Below are positions 25,948 to 34,266 of a stretch of 34,266 nt of DNA, piece by piece. Source of the stretch: a bacterium (GTDB lineage Bacteria; DUMJ01); contig DUMJ01000033.1 in assembly GCA_012839925.1 (NCBI GenBank), positions 1 to 34,266 on the forward strand. Reading direction: 5' to 3'. Both the position numbers and the translations under genes were made by a program. The notes under the pieces are model-generated. The model did no database searches and was not told the DNA's origin. It saw only the letters and a program-made list of their open reading frames with translations. Within the stretch, counting starts at the first letter, position 1, and the number at the start of each line of letters is the position of its first letter.

Positions 25948-28257
25948 TCATAATCCCTTCAAATAAGCTACAGTAACCCCCCATCCACCTTCGTTATACT
26001 CTCCCAGTCGAAATGACTCCACCATAGGATGCTCTTTAAGAAAGTTACTCACCGCTCTTCTGAGGACCCCTTCCCCCTTACCATGTATTATATAAATAGG
26101 AGATACCCCTGCCAGTACTGCATCATCCAGATATTTGGATAGCGTATCCAGAGCCTCTTCAACTGTGAGCTTCCTCAGAGTAATTCTATTAGAGACTGTC
26201 CTGGATTTATCCACCTTTATCTTGAGAGACCCATCACTCTGAGGCTGTTCTTTCTCAACCATTACTGGTGTATAAAGTTCATCCTTAGAAACATCTACCT
26301 TAAGCTTTCCTATAAGAACGGTGACCTTGCTTTCATTTATATCTATTATCTCACCATTCTGCTTTAGAGAAGGGACATACACAGTCATCCCTGTTCTGGG
26401 AGTGGTTATTCTGTCACCCTGAATTTCAGGTTCTTCCGGAACTGGCTCAAGGCTCTTTATCTCATCCTTTATAGATGTTATTTCTCTTCTACCGGATGAA
26501 CTCTTCGCCCTGTCATATAACTCATCCAGACGAATCTTTGTCTGAACCACCAGCTCTCTTGCTTCCTCTTTTGACCTTCTCAGTATCATCTTCTGCTGTG
26601 CAGATAACTCATCGAGCAATTTTTCATACCTCTCTTTAAGTTCTTCATAATAAACTTTTTCTCTTTTAGCCTCTTCCAGTTCTGAACGAAGTTCTAGCTC
26701 CAGCTGATGAACCTGGTCCAGTAACCTAGTCAGGCTGAGTTCATCGGTTGATAGAAGTTTCTCTGCTCTCCTTATAATAGACTCATTCAGTCCCAGTTTT
26801 CTTGCAATAACAAATGCATTACTTACACCAGGTCTCCCTATACGAAGTTTATATGTGGGTAAAAATGTCTGAGGATCAAACTCCATCGCCCCATTCATCA
26901 CTCTATCCTGCTTACTCGCCCATATCTTTAGTTCATCGTAGTGACTGGCAACTATTACCCTTGCCCCATTATCTCTCAATGCCTCTAATATACTTATAGC
27001 CAGAGCAGAACCCTCTCTAGGACTTGTCCCTGTAACAGGTTCGTCTATCAAGACCATAGTATTTCTATCTGCATATCTTATAAATGGAATAAGATGTGTA
27101 AGATGGGCAGAAAAGCTGCTCAAATCCTGAGCGATATTCTGTTCATCCCCTATCTCTACAAAGACATTTTTAAATATCCCCATCTCTGCCAGATCTACCG
27201 GAAGATGTAATCCTGCCTGTGCCATCATAATTAACAGTCCCACCGTCTTCAGTGTAACCGTCTTACCACCGGTATTGGGACCACTTATAACCAGGATATC
27301 AAAACTCTCACCAACCTCAACATCTACAGGCACAGCCCTATTCCCCAGTATGGGATGTCTGGCAGATTTAAATCTCACCATTGGCTTATCAATCCATACA
27401 GGGGCTATACAGTTCCAGCTAAGGGACAACCTTGCCTTGGCTATTATAAAGTCGATCCTAGAGATAGCATCCCTAGCTGAGATCAACTCTTCACCAGAGG
27501 AAGAGACCCTCAAAGAGAGCTCTCCGAGAATTCTCTGTATCTCATACTCTTCTTCTTTTTTCAATTCCTGGAGGTTGTTATTCATATCAACCATCTCATA
27601 TGGTTCAACAAAGAGGGTACTGCCACTTTGAGAGACGTCATGAACAATGCTCTTTATAGCCCTCTTCTGCGAAGACTTTATCGGAATAACATACCTTCCA
27701 TTCCTTATAGTTATATATGATTCCTGTACAAAATCTCTCCATTCCCTGCCTATGTGAGATTCGAGATAGGACCTCACAGACTCTTCCAATCTGGCTATTC
27801 CCCTTCTTATACCAGCAAGTTTAGGAGACGCATTGGGCTTTATATTACCGTCCTCATCGATAGCCCTTCTTATATCGTCCTCTAAAGAGGAGAGCTCGGG
27901 AATATTATCAGCCAGTTCTTTGAAAAGAGCACTCTTTCTAATATATCTCTTCACCGAAGGCAATCTGGATATAAATTCAGCTATATGTAACAACTCCTGT
28001 GGCTCAAGGATTACTCCCAGACTAGCCTTTTTAACCAGAGGAGATACATCTACTAGCCCTGAAAGACTCGGGGAAGGCTCGTAAGAGATCAATCTCTTAG
28101 CCTCCTCAGTCTCAGCAGAATTCCTCAGTATCTCCTCCTTCGAGGAGGAAGGACTCAGTCTGAGGGCAATATCCTTCCCCATAGGTGTCTCTGTTAAACT
28201 ACTTAATTTTCCTAAAACAAAATCAAATTCACATAACCTTAAACTTCTCTCATCCAT
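25948..28257 (-). CDS. mutS2: Endonuclease MutS2
   Basis: A 769-residue MutS2 with core and lever helices (1-290), the ATPase with Walker A GPNTGGKT (326-333), Walker B MVLIDE (401-406), a charged coiled coil (about 505-600), a KOW-like strand region and a C-terminal Smr domain (about 690-769) with HGKG at 725-728. MutS2 suppresses recombination or rescues collided ribosomes, depending on the species. Two motifs deviate: the loop after Walker B reads PVTGTSP where LGAGTDP is usual, and the Smr LDxR motif reads ITLR. The ATG at 28257 has no ribosome site upstream, so it may be translated from a leaderless message. First gene of the leftward run. Confidence 0.95.
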   Translation of the reverse strand: MDERSLRLCEFDFVLGKLSSLTETPMGKDIALRLSPSSSKEEILRNSAETEEAKRLISYEPSPSLSGLVDVSPLVKKASLGVILEPQELLHIAEFISRLPSVKRYIRKSALFKELADNIPELSSLEDDIRRAIDEDGNIKPNASPKLAGIRRGIARLEESVRSYLESHIGREWRDFVQESYITIRNGRYVIPIKSSQKRAIKSIVHDVSQSGSTLFVEPYEMVDMNNNLQELKKEEEYEIQRILGELSLRVSSSGEELISARDAISRIDFIIAKARLSLSWNCIAPVWIDKPMVRFKSARHPILGNRAVPVDVEVGESFDILVISGPNTGGKTVTLKTVGLLIMMAQAGLHLPVDLAEMGIFKNVFVEIGDEQNIAQDLSSFSAHLTHLIPFIRYADRNTMVLIDEPVTGTSPREGSALAISILEALRDNGARVIVASHYDELKIWASKQDRVMNGAMEFDPQTFLPTYKLRIGRPGVSNAFVIARKLGLNESIIRRAEKLLSTDELSLTRLLDQVHQLELELRSELEEAKREKVYYEELKERYEKLLDELSAQQKMILRRSKEEARELVVQTKIRLDELYDRAKSSSGRREITSIKDEIKSLEPVPEEPEIQGDRITTPRTGMTVYVPSLKQNGEIIDINESKVTVLIGKLKVDVSKDELYTPVMVEKEQPQSDGSLKIKVDKSRTVSNRITLRKLTVEEALDTLSKYLDDAVLAGVSPIYIIHGKGEGVLRRAVSNFLKEHPMVESFRLGEYNEGGWGVTVAYLKGL

Positions 28258-28264
28258 ATTAATT

Positions 28265-28297
28265 ATTTTAACATATTGGGGTATAATTAAGTATCAA
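28265..28297 (-). promoter_or_regulatory. Possible mutS2 promoter, implying little or no 5' leader
   Basis: On the minus strand TAAAAT (28270-28265) ends seven bases before the mutS2 ATG. TATGTT (28275-28270) with TTGATA (28297-28292) at 16-base spacing is an alternative. Either would start transcription at or within a few bases of the ATG, matching the missing ribosome site. Confidence 0.35.
28282..28287 (+). promoter_or_regulatory. Predicted -10 box of the pfkB-family gene
   Basis: A perfect TATAAT lies 23 bases before the ATG at 28311. The -35 region at 17-base spacing is weak (TTAATT, 28259-28264). The ribosome site AAGGAGGAGAG follows at about 28297. Confidence 0.5.
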
Positions 28298-28310
28298 GGA
28301 GGAGAGATCT

Positions 28311-29255
28311 ATGCCAGAGACTTTAATTATAAATTTTAACCCGGCGCTTGATAGAACCGCGGTAGTTGATAGGTATAATCCCTACGGTGTAAATAAGGCT
28401 AAGGAATTGATAGTTCTCCCCGGTGGGAAAGGGGTAAATCTCGGAAGGGCTTTAAAGACATTGGGTTATACAGATTTCGTCTGCTCCGGTATAATAGGGG
28501 GAAATATAGGCAGGCTTTATAACGCCCTTCTGGATAGAGAAGGAATACCCAATGATTTCTTCTGGATAAGAGATGAAACGAGGATAGCATATGCAACCTA
28601 TGAGGAATCTACAGGTGTGGGAGTAATAACCAACGAACAGGGACCTAATGTAACTGAAGAAGAGATAACAGGGCTCAATAATTTTATAATCACTAAATAT
28701 ACTACAGCCAATATTATAATCCTCTCAGGCGGTTCTCCACCAGGTGTTCCCCCGGAGGATATAAGGGGTCTAGTTAATATCTTTAAGAATAAAGATAAAC
28801 AGATATTTATAGATACAAGTGGAGATATACTGAGACTCTGTGCAGATACAGGTCCATACTGCCTTAAGATAAATGAAGACGAACTTAAAGACGCCTTCGG
28901 TGTAGATTTAGAAGCGAAAGATGCTTTAAGAGAATTTTATTCATCTCTAGCAAGACTCGGCACAAAATGGCTCATTGTGACAAGAGGAGAAAATGGGGCT
29001 GTATTTATTGTTGATAATAAGGTACTCTCAGGGAAAAATAAAAGGATATACTCTCATTATGCTATTGGTTCTGGAGATGCCTTCCTGGCTGGAATCTTAT
29101 ATGGTAGTCTCAAAAGATTTTCTCCAGAAGAGATACTGACCCTGGCTATGTCCTGTGGATGTGCAAATACATTACACTTTGGAGCCTGCGTATTTGATAG
29201 AGAAGATTGCGAAAGGATAAAGAATGAGATAATTATTGAAGAGTCGTATCTTTAA
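28311..29255 (+). CDS. PfkB family sugar-phosphate kinase, 1-phosphofructokinase-like
   Basis: A 314-residue PfkB/ribokinase-fold kinase of the FruK/LacC type. The substrate-side motif is [17 protein letters not shown] (about 36-52), [11 protein letters not shown] lies mid-protein, and the catalytic anion-hole motif is [11 protein letters not shown] near residue 250, with the Asp as base. FruK phosphorylates fructose 1-phosphate and LacC tagatose 6-phosphate; the sequence alone does not decide. No fructose PTS gene is near. The ATG has AAGGAGGAGAGATCT upstream. Its stop codon overlaps the stop of the convergent cysE. Confidence 0.9.
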   Translation: MPETLIINFNPALDRTAVVDRYNPYGVNKAKELIVLPGGKGVNLGRALKTLGYTDFVCSGIIGGNIGRLYNALLDREGIPNDFFWIRDETRIAYATYEESTGVGVITNEQGPNVTEEEITGLNNFIITKYTTANIIILSGGSPPGVPPEDIRGLVNIFKNKDKQIFIDTSGDILRLCADTGPYCLKINEDELKDAFGVDLEAKDALREFYSSLARLGTKWLIVTRGENGAVFIVDNKVLSGKNKRIYSHYAIGSGDAFLAGILYGSLKRFSPEEILTLAMSCGCANTLHFGACVFDREDCERIKNEIIIEESYL

Positions 29256-29277
29256 TTCACCGATTTTTTAGATACGA
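29244..29277 (+). terminator. Stem-loop spanning the convergent pfkB/cysE stop codons
   Basis: TCGTATCT (29244-29251) and AGATACGA (29270-29277) are perfect reverse complements with an 18-base loop that itself contains the two overlapping stop codons and a T6 run. TGGTTTTTAT follows on the plus strand, so a moderate terminator for the kinase gene is plausible inside the cysE 3' end. No U-rich tract follows on the minus strand. Confidence 0.4.
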
Positions 29278-29929
29278 TGGTTTTTATCTCCTCTTTTAAA
29301 GTGGAAATCTCATCTTTCAGTATCTTTACCTCTTTTTCTAACCTCTCTATCATCTCATACTCTATATCAGGAACATCTCCATGGGCTAACTGTTCTGCAG
29401 GGGTCAACCTCTGTCCGTTCCTCTTTACTATCTTGCCAGGAACACCAACAACGGTAGAGTTTGGAGGGATAGACCTTAAAACTACAGAACCTGCTCCTAT
29501 CTTTACATTATCCCCTATCGTTATAGGTCCCAGGACCTTCGCTCCTGCTCCAACCACTATACAACTTCCCAGGGTGGGGTGTCTCTTACCCTTCTCTTTT
29601 CCAGTTCCTCCAAGAGTAACGCCCTGATACAGAAGAACATCATCACCTATCTCTGCAGTCTCTCCTATAACCACTCCCATCCCGTGGTCTATAAAGAAAC
29701 CTCTCCCTATCTTGGCAGCTGGATGAATCTCTATACCGGTTAATCTACGGGTGATAGATGAAACACAGTAAGCTATTGACTTAAGACCTATCTTCCAGAA
29801 CCAGTGAGCTATTCTGTGTCCCACTATGGCATGAAAACCAGGGTAAAATAAGATCACCTGTATAGCATTCCTGGCAGCAGGGTCTTTTACAAAAACGGCT
29901 TTAAAGTCTGCCCTTATCGTACTAAACAT
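29252..29929 (-). CDS. cysE: Serine O-acetyltransferase
   Basis: A 225-residue CysE-type acetyltransferase that makes O-acetylserine for cysteine synthesis. After an N-terminal helical part, the left-handed beta-helix shows the hallmark [29 protein letters not shown], with the catalytic His-Asp pair, and [25 protein letters not shown] at the end of the helix. A charged C-terminal coil (about 190-220) follows, longer than in many CysE and possibly used in oligomer contacts. The ATG at 29929 has GGAGGAGAAT upstream. It is transcribed alone, diverging from lipB. Confidence 0.95.
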   Translation of the reverse strand: MFSTIRADFKAVFVKDPAARNAIQVILFYPGFHAIVGHRIAHWFWKIGLKSIAYCVSSITRRLTGIEIHPAAKIGRGFFIDHGMGVVIGETAEIGDDVLLYQGVTLGGTGKEKGKRHPTLGSCIVVGAGAKVLGPITIGDNVKIGAGSVVLRSIPPNSTVVGVPGKIVKRNGQRLTPAEQLAHGDVPDIEYEMIERLEKEVKILKDEISTLKEEIKTIVSKKSVN

Positions 29930-29967
29930 ATTCTCCTCCGATAAATGTCACTATTACAGTAAGATTT

Positions 29968-29996
29968 ATTATATATTGAAAAAGAGGAAAAGTAAA
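29968..29996 (-). promoter_or_regulatory. Predicted cysE promoter
   Basis: On the minus strand TTTACT (29996-29991), a 17-base spacer and a perfect TATAAT (29973-29968) face cysE, giving a leader of about 30 bases that includes its GGAGGAG ribosome site. Confidence 0.55.
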
Positions 29997-30011
29997 CTGA
30001 ATCTACAGTTA

Positions 30012-30020
30012 TGATATAAT
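30012..30020 (+). promoter_or_regulatory. Predicted extended -10 promoter of the lipB operon
   Basis: TGATATAAT (30012-30020) is a perfect extended -10 element (TGnTATAAT), 33 bases before the lipB TTG start. No good -35 is present at 17 or 18 bases, which fits extended -10 promoters. Confidence 0.55.
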
Positions 30021-30053
30021 GAGTAAAAATCCAATAACGAGGTATTTTTAAAA

Positions 30054-30725
30054 TTGTATAAAGAGGTTTTATATCTGGACCTGGGATTAAATAGATACAG
30101 GGAAACCGAGATACTCCAGGAAGAGTTGGTTGAGAGAGTAATAGATGGGACGTCTCAAGAGTATATATTAACGGTAGAACATCCATCAGTAATTACTCTG
30201 GGCAGGAGCACAAAAGAAGACGAAGTATTTATAGAAGATATAGATAGAATTCTAGAGAAGGGGATAGAGATTTATAGAAGTAAAAGGGGTGGCAGTGCAA
30301 CTCTTCATGAGCCAGGACAGCTTGTTGTATATCCTATATTAAAATTAGAAAAAAGAGATGTGCACGGATATGTAAGAGCTCTGGAAGAGTTGATAATAGA
30401 GTTATTAAAGATATATAATATCAAAGCTATAAGAAGAGAAAAATATACAGGGGTATGGATTGATGATAAGAGGAAGATATGTTCTATAGGGATAGCTGTT
30501 AAGAAATGGGTAACTTATCATGGATTGGCACTAAATGTTTCCAATAGATTGGAGGATTTTAAACTCTTCCATCCCTGTGGATTAGAAGATGTTGAAATGG
30601 TCTCTATAGAAAGTATTTTGGGAGAAAATGTGGATATGGACGAACTAAAGAGAAGATTATTACATATATTTAGTGTGATATTTGAAAGGAGAGTAGTTAA
30701 CGATGCCAAAACCTGCCTGGCTTAG
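30054..30725 (+). CDS. lipB: Octanoyltransferase LipB
   Basis: A 223-residue LipB that moves octanoyl groups from acyl carrier protein to lipoyl domains. EHPSVITLGRST (about 42-53), RGGSATLHEPGQ (78-89), the catalytic Lys141 in KICSIGIAV, YHGLALNV and the acyl-carrying Cys175 in FHPCGL are all in place. One oddity is HEPGQ where HGPGQ is the common form. The start is TTG at 30054 with GAGGT about ten bases before it. It overlaps lipA by 23 bases and heads a five-gene rightward operon. Confidence 0.93.
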   Translation: MYKEVLYLDLGLNRYRETEILQEELVERVIDGTSQEYILTVEHPSVITLGRSTKEDEVFIEDIDRILEKGIEIYRSKRGGSATLHEPGQLVVYPILKLEKRDVHGYVRALEELIIELLKIYNIKAIRREKYTGVWIDDKRKICSIGIAVKKWVTYHGLALNVSNRLEDFKLFHPCGLEDVEMVSIESILGENVDMDELKRRLLHIFSVIFERRVVNDAKTCLA

Positions 30726-31584
30726 AAAAAGAATCGGTGTGGATACTATAAATGCATTGAAAGTTGAGCATATACTGAAAGAAGGTGCTCTCCATACAGT
30801 ATGCGAGTCTGCAATGTGCCCCAATATATCTGAATGTTTCAATCAGGGAACTGCTACATTCTTGATTCTTGGGGATGTGTGTACGAGGAACTGCAGGTTT
30901 TGTGCTATAAAGAAGGGAAAACCAGAGTCTACAGATCCTGAAGAGCCAAAAAAGATAGCCAGAGCGGTGGAAAGCCTGGGATTAAAGTATGTTGTTATTA
31001 CATCGGTAACAAGAGACGATCTGCCAAGAGGAGGTGCAGAAGAATTTAGAGACACAGTAATAGAGATAAAGAGGTTAAACAGAAACGTGAATGTAGAGGT
31101 CCTGACACCAGATTTTAGAGGGGACAAAGAGGCACTATTTGAAGCATTAAGTGCAGGTCCAGACGTCCTAAATCACAATATAGAGACAGTCCCTTCTCTA
31201 TACCCCACAGTAAGACCTATGGCTGACTTTGAGAGGTCACTTAATATACTCTACTGGGCTAAAGAGTATAACAACGATATAATTACCAAGTCAGGTATTA
31301 TGGTGGGGCTAGGAGAAACAGATGAAGAACTGTATAACACATTTAAAATGCTGGCAGACGTAGGCTGTGATATCCTCACCATAGGACAGTATCTTCAGCC
31401 AACCAGAGAACATCTGGAGGTAAGAGAGTATGTCACGCCTGAGAAGTTCCAGGAACTTGAAAGATTGGCTTATAAATCAGGATTAAAATATGTAGTATCC
31501 GGAGTTTTTGTGAGAAGCTCCTATTTTGCTCACAAGGGCTACGAAAAAATCTTGGAGGTGAAAAATAGATGCACAGATTCCTAA
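30703..31584 (+). CDS. lipA: Lipoyl synthase LipA
   Basis: A 293-residue radical SAM enzyme that inserts two sulfurs into protein-bound octanoyl chains. The auxiliary cluster motif C-x4-C-x5-C is Cys34, Cys39 and Cys45, and the radical SAM motif C-x3-C-x2-C is Cys60, Cys64 and Cys67 (CTRNCRFC). The C-terminal RSSYFA provides the Ser ligand typical of LipA. It acts after LipB, whose gene overlaps it by 23 bases, on 2-oxoacid dehydrogenase or glycine cleavage H proteins, none of which are encoded here. The start ATG has AAGGAGAG upstream. Confidence 0.96.
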   Translation: MPKPAWLRKRIGVDTINALKVEHILKEGALHTVCESAMCPNISECFNQGTATFLILGDVCTRNCRFCAIKKGKPESTDPEEPKKIARAVESLGLKYVVITSVTRDDLPRGGAEEFRDTVIEIKRLNRNVNVEVLTPDFRGDKEALFEALSAGPDVLNHNIETVPSLYPTVRPMADFERSLNILYWAKEYNNDIITKSGIMVGLGETDEELYNTFKMLADVGCDILTIGQYLQPTREHLEVREYVTPEKFQELERLAYKSGLKYVVSGVFVRSSYFAHKGYEKILEVKNRCTDS

Positions 31585-32276
31585 GTTTAGTTCTTGCTGT
31601 AATTATCAGTATTTCAGTGTTTAGTTTTGTCTATGCTCAGGGGACAAAGCCTTTAGTACAGGTAAGTTTCAAGGTAATAATAACAGACCCGCTTAAATAT
31701 GACCTGGGTAAGCCCATCCCAGAGGTAGATATAGAGAAGCTCAATCTTACCTCTGAACAGGTAGATAAATTGACTAAGTTGAGAGAAAAACTGCAGGAGA
31801 GTGAAGTAAAGTATCAGAGAGACTTCGCAGATATCTGGAACAAAGAATTAAAACCGGCAACACAGAAAGAAGACCAGGAAGCTACAAAGAAAGCCAGAGA
31901 AAAACTGTTGAATGTGCTTAAGGAGCTTCAGAAGGCAAGGATAAATTACTATTTTGAGATGCAGAAGGTATTAACAGAGGAACAGCTGAAACATTTCCCA
32001 ATACTTTTTACCAGAGAACAGGTGGATAAATTTGAAAAGATCAGAGAAAGTTATGATGAGAACAGACTAAATCTGGATATAGCCAGATTGATAGAGGCAT
32101 ACAAGGTGCAGGAACTCAGAAAAGGGAATGCTTCTACCAAAGATATAAACACAAGGGTGGCACTTATAGTAGCTATAGATAATAAGAAGAAGGATGATTT
32201 AATAAATTACAGGGTCTCATTGAGAGAGGTCCTCACCAAAGAACAGAGAGAAATCCTGTTTGGGGAGAAGAAATAG
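31569..32276 (+). CDS. Secreted helical protein with LTxxQ-like (Spy/CpxP) motifs
   Basis: A 235-residue protein with a clear signal peptide (MHRFLSLVLAVIISISVFSFVYA, cleavage before QGT). The mature part is almost wholly charged helix. It has three LTxxQ-like motifs, LTSEQ (about 61), LTEEQ (about 136) and LTKEQ near the C-terminus, as in Spy/CpxP envelope chaperones, although the spacing differs from those shorter proteins. It is likely periplasmic. The ATG lies inside the end of lipA (16-base overlap) with TTGGAGGTG upstream, so it is co-translated with lipA. Function not known; chaperone-like activity is inference. Confidence 0.75.
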   Translation: MHRFLSLVLAVIISISVFSFVYAQGTKPLVQVSFKVIITDPLKYDLGKPIPEVDIEKLNLTSEQVDKLTKLREKLQESEVKYQRDFADIWNKELKPATQKEDQEATKKAREKLLNVLKELQKARINYYFEMQKVLTEEQLKHFPILFTREQVDKFEKIRESYDENRLNLDIARLIEAYKVQELRKGNASTKDINTRVALIVAIDNKKKDDLINYRVSLREVLTKEQREILFGEKK

Positions 32277-32278
32277 GG

Positions 32279-33352
32279 ATGGACAAGATAGACCTCTTAT
32301 TGAAAGACCTCACAGAAACTCCAGGTATAAGCAGCTTTGAGGATAGGATAAAAGGGAGGATGAGATATTATCTCTCTCCTCTGGGAGAGATTACCTGCGA
32401 CAAACTGGGAAGCATCCTCTGCGAAAAAAGAGGGGAGAGTAGTTATCCCAGAATAATGATAGCTGGTCATATGGATGAGATAGGTTTCATAGTAAAGTAT
32501 GTTACTGATGAAGGCTTTCTCAAGTTTGCCCCGATAGGTGGCTGGTGGAGTCAGGTATTACCATCACAGAGGGTGATGGTGTACTCAAAGAATGGGGAAT
32601 TTCCAGGTGTGGTAGGTTCTAAACCGCCACATCTGATGCTGCCCGATGAGAGAGAAAAGCCGGTAAAACTTGATGATCTATTCATAGATGTTGGAGCAAA
32701 AAACAGAGAAGAGGCAGAGAATGATTTTGGTATAAAACCAGGTTCGCCGGTGGTACCCTGGTCACCCTATCAGGTGATGGGCAAAGACGGAAAATTCCTG
32801 ATGGGAAAAGCCTGGGATGACAGAATTGGCTGCGCAGTAATTATCAGAGTACTGGAAGACCTGAAAGGAGAAAGACATCCCAACACTGTTATTGGAGCAG
32901 GAACAGTTCAGGAAGAGGTCGGACTCAGAGGGGCTGAGACAAGTGTAAAGGTGGCCAAACCAGATATTGCATTTGTAGTAGAATCAGGCATAGCAGGGGA
33001 TACCCCAAATGTAAAAAAAGATGAGTCGGATGTAAAGCTGGGAAAGGGACCCACTATCGGAATGATGGACAGCAGTATGTTACCAAATAGAAAGCTGGTA
33101 GAGTTTGTGGAGGAAACGGCGAGAGAACTGGGGATTCCATACCAGTACGAGTTTATGCTCAGAGGTGGAGAAGATGGGGGAAGAATCCATCTATATAATT
33201 CTGGTGTACCCACAGTAACAATTAATGTCCCGGCAAGATATATACATAGTCATACTGGAGTAATCCACAGGGATGACTTTGAGAATACTGTAAAATTACT
33301 GGAGAATCTGATTAAGAGACTGAATGCAGAAAAGGTGCTCAGATTCATATGA
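32279..33352 (+). CDS. M42 family aminopeptidase (FrvX/CelM-like)
   Basis: A 357-residue di-metal aminopeptidase of the M42 family, which form large tetrahedral complexes cutting N-terminal residues. Metal and catalytic residues are visible: AGHMDEIG (His64, Asp66), KAWDDRIG (Asp180), QEEVGLRG (Glu212 base, Glu213), VESG (Glu235) and RYIHSHTG (His323). No signal peptide, so it is cytoplasmic. It starts two bases after the LTxxQ gene and its stop overlaps the gltX start by four bases (ATGA). The name endoglucanase sometimes attached to this family is misleading. Confidence 0.94.
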   Translation: MDKIDLLLKDLTETPGISSFEDRIKGRMRYYLSPLGEITCDKLGSILCEKRGESSYPRIMIAGHMDEIGFIVKYVTDEGFLKFAPIGGWWSQVLPSQRVMVYSKNGEFPGVVGSKPPHLMLPDEREKPVKLDDLFIDVGAKNREEAENDFGIKPGSPVVPWSPYQVMGKDGKFLMGKAWDDRIGCAVIIRVLEDLKGERHPNTVIGAGTVQEEVGLRGAETSVKVAKPDIAFVVESGIAGDTPNVKKDESDVKLGKGPTIGMMDSSMLPNRKLVEFVEETARELGIPYQYEFMLRGGEDGGRIHLYNSGVPTVTINVPARYIHSHTGVIHRDDFENTVKLLENLIKRLNAEKVLRFI

Positions 33353-34266
33353 GTGTAAGGGTAAGGTTTGCTCCCAGTCCTACCGGATATTTACACATAG
33401 GAACAGCCAGAACAGCTCTCTTTAACTGGTTATTTGCTAGAAGAGAAAAGGGGGTTTTTATCCTCAGGATAGAGGATACTGATCTGGAAAGGTCAAAGAA
33501 GGAGTATGAAGATGCTATCATCTCAGATCTTGAATGGTTAGGGATAGATTGGGATGAATTTTACAGACAGAGTGAGAGGCTCTGGCTTTATAAAGAGATA
33601 GCGGATAACCTCTTATCTGATGGTAAGGCTTACGAGTGTTTCTGCACGAAAGAGGAGCTGGAGAAGAGGAGAGGACAGGGGTATGACAGACGCTGTCTGA
33701 ATCTATCCGAAGCAGAGAAAGACACCTTAAGAAAAGAGAGAAGACCAGCGATGAGGTTATTCGTCGCCAAAGAGGGTGAGACACGATTTTATGACTATCT
33801 CCATGGAGAGATCAGCTTCCAGAATAATCTCATAGACGATTTCGTGATATTAAAGTCAGATGGTACACCCACATATAATTTCAGTGTGGTGGTGGATGAC
33901 ATATATATGAACATAACACACGTTATAAGAGGAGAGGATCACATATCCAATACTCCGAAGCAGATACAGATATACAGAGCTCTTAACAGAGACCTCCCTG
34001 TTTTTGTTCATATACCTATGATACTTGGACAAGATAAAGCCAAGCTAAGTAAAAGACATGGAGCAACATCGATAGGAGAATATCGCGAAATGGGTTATCC
34101 TTCAGAGGCGATAGTAAATTTTCTGGCGCTTATGGGGGCTTCCTATGATGACAGGCAGGTCCTTTCCCGGGAAGAACTTGTAAGTCTCTTTTCGCTGGAT
34201 AATCTGAGTAAAAATCCAGCAATATTTGACATAAAGAAGCTTGAATTTTTATCCCAGGAACATATA
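33349..34266 (+). CDS. gltX: Glutamyl-tRNA synthetase (3' end cut by window edge)
   Basis: The first 306 codons of a class I glutamyl-tRNA synthetase; the anticodon-binding domain lies beyond the window. [25 protein letters not shown] holds the HIGH-type motif, [13 protein letters not shown] follows, and KLSKRHG (about 232-238) is the KMSKS-type loop. CFC with a later RRC near 100-120 resembles the zinc-binding insert of bacterial GluRS. The ATG at 33349 overlaps the M42 stop codon (ATGA), so translation is coupled. Whether the enzyme also charges tRNA-Gln cannot be judged from this part. Confidence 0.96.
   Translation, partial: MSVRVRFAPSPTGYLHIGTARTALFNWLFARREKGVFILRIEDTDLERSKKEYEDAIISDLEWLGIDWDEFYRQSERLWLYKEIADNLLSDGKAYECFCTKEELEKRRGQGYDRRCLNLSEAEKDTLRKERRPAMRLFVAKEGETRFYDYLHGEISFQNNLIDDFVILKSDGTPTYNFSVVVDDIYMNITHVIRGEDHISNTPKQIQIYRALNRDLPVFVHIPMILGQDKAKLSKRHGATSIGEYREMGYPSEAIVNFLALMGASYDDRQVLSREELVSLFSLDNLSKNPAIFDIKKLEFLSQEHI

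Noticed and set aside
33518..33784. 88-codon minus-strand frame within gltX
   Set aside because: Antisense to highly conserved GluRS sequence with no start signal.
1..34266. tRNA, rRNA, riboswitch or CRISPR features
   Set aside because: I read the spacers and found none. All but the five divergent or convergent junctions are under about 100 bases, and the largest gap (1981-2265) is explained by promoters, the operator and a leader.

Overview
The window (34,266 bp, one contiguous piece with a gene cut at each end) looks like chromosomal DNA of a deep-branching, probably diderm bacterium with thermophile-like codon use: Ile is very often ATA, Arg is mostly AGA/AGG, AGGAGG-type ribosome sites are strong and GTG starts are frequent. 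Two proteins support a periplasm: a sugar-binding protein with a signal peptide but no lipobox, and a secreted protein with Spy/CpxP-like LTxxQ motifs. I cannot name the phylum from sequence alone. There are no rRNA or tRNA genes, CRISPR arrays, insertion sequences or phage genes that I can recognise, and no gene-free stretch exceeds 300 bases.

Region 1 (1-11387) is a sugar (probably mannoside) utilisation locus. Two URO-D-superfamily proteins, methyltransferase-like by their HxCG motif, are transcribed leftward. A periplasmic sugar-binding protein, two MalF/MalG-type permeases, a GH2 beta-mannosidase-like enzyme, a GH38 alpha-mannosidase and a ROK repressor form a rightward operon. The two transcription units diverge from a compact control region (about 2019-2113). 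There a perfect 10-bp-arm palindrome covers the -35 boxes of opposed promoters, and a half-site copy lies exactly 30 bp away on a second, tandem promoter. The ROK protein encoded at the end of the operon is the obvious candidate to bind it. The importer has no ATPase gene here.

Region 2 (11389-28257) is a leftward run of 14 genes with very short gaps or overlaps: mutS2, tldD, pmbA/tldE-like, a TPR membrane protein, a TIM-barrel sugar isomerase/epimerase, a Gfo/Idh/MocA oxidoreductase, a TIGR04076-like small protein, sbcD, sbcC, hslV (no hslU nearby), an FGGY sugar kinase, pyrC, pyrK and pyrD. Several junctions carry stem-loops that could tune or couple translation. A canonical intrinsic terminator sits inside the pyrD coding sequence, just before its stop codon.

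Region 3 (28311-34266) holds a pfkB/fruK-type sugar-phosphate kinase convergent with cysE (their stop codons overlap). It then has a rightward operon of lipB, lipA, the LTxxQ protein, an M42 aminopeptidase and gltX, which runs off the end of the window.

No clearly unprecedented multi-gene system is evident. The most interesting points are the mirror-symmetric operator joining methyltransferase-like genes to a mannosidase operon, the terminator hidden in pyrD, stem-loops at translation starts (especially hslV), altered motifs in MutS2, and the LTxxQ protein placed in a lipoate/peptidase operon.
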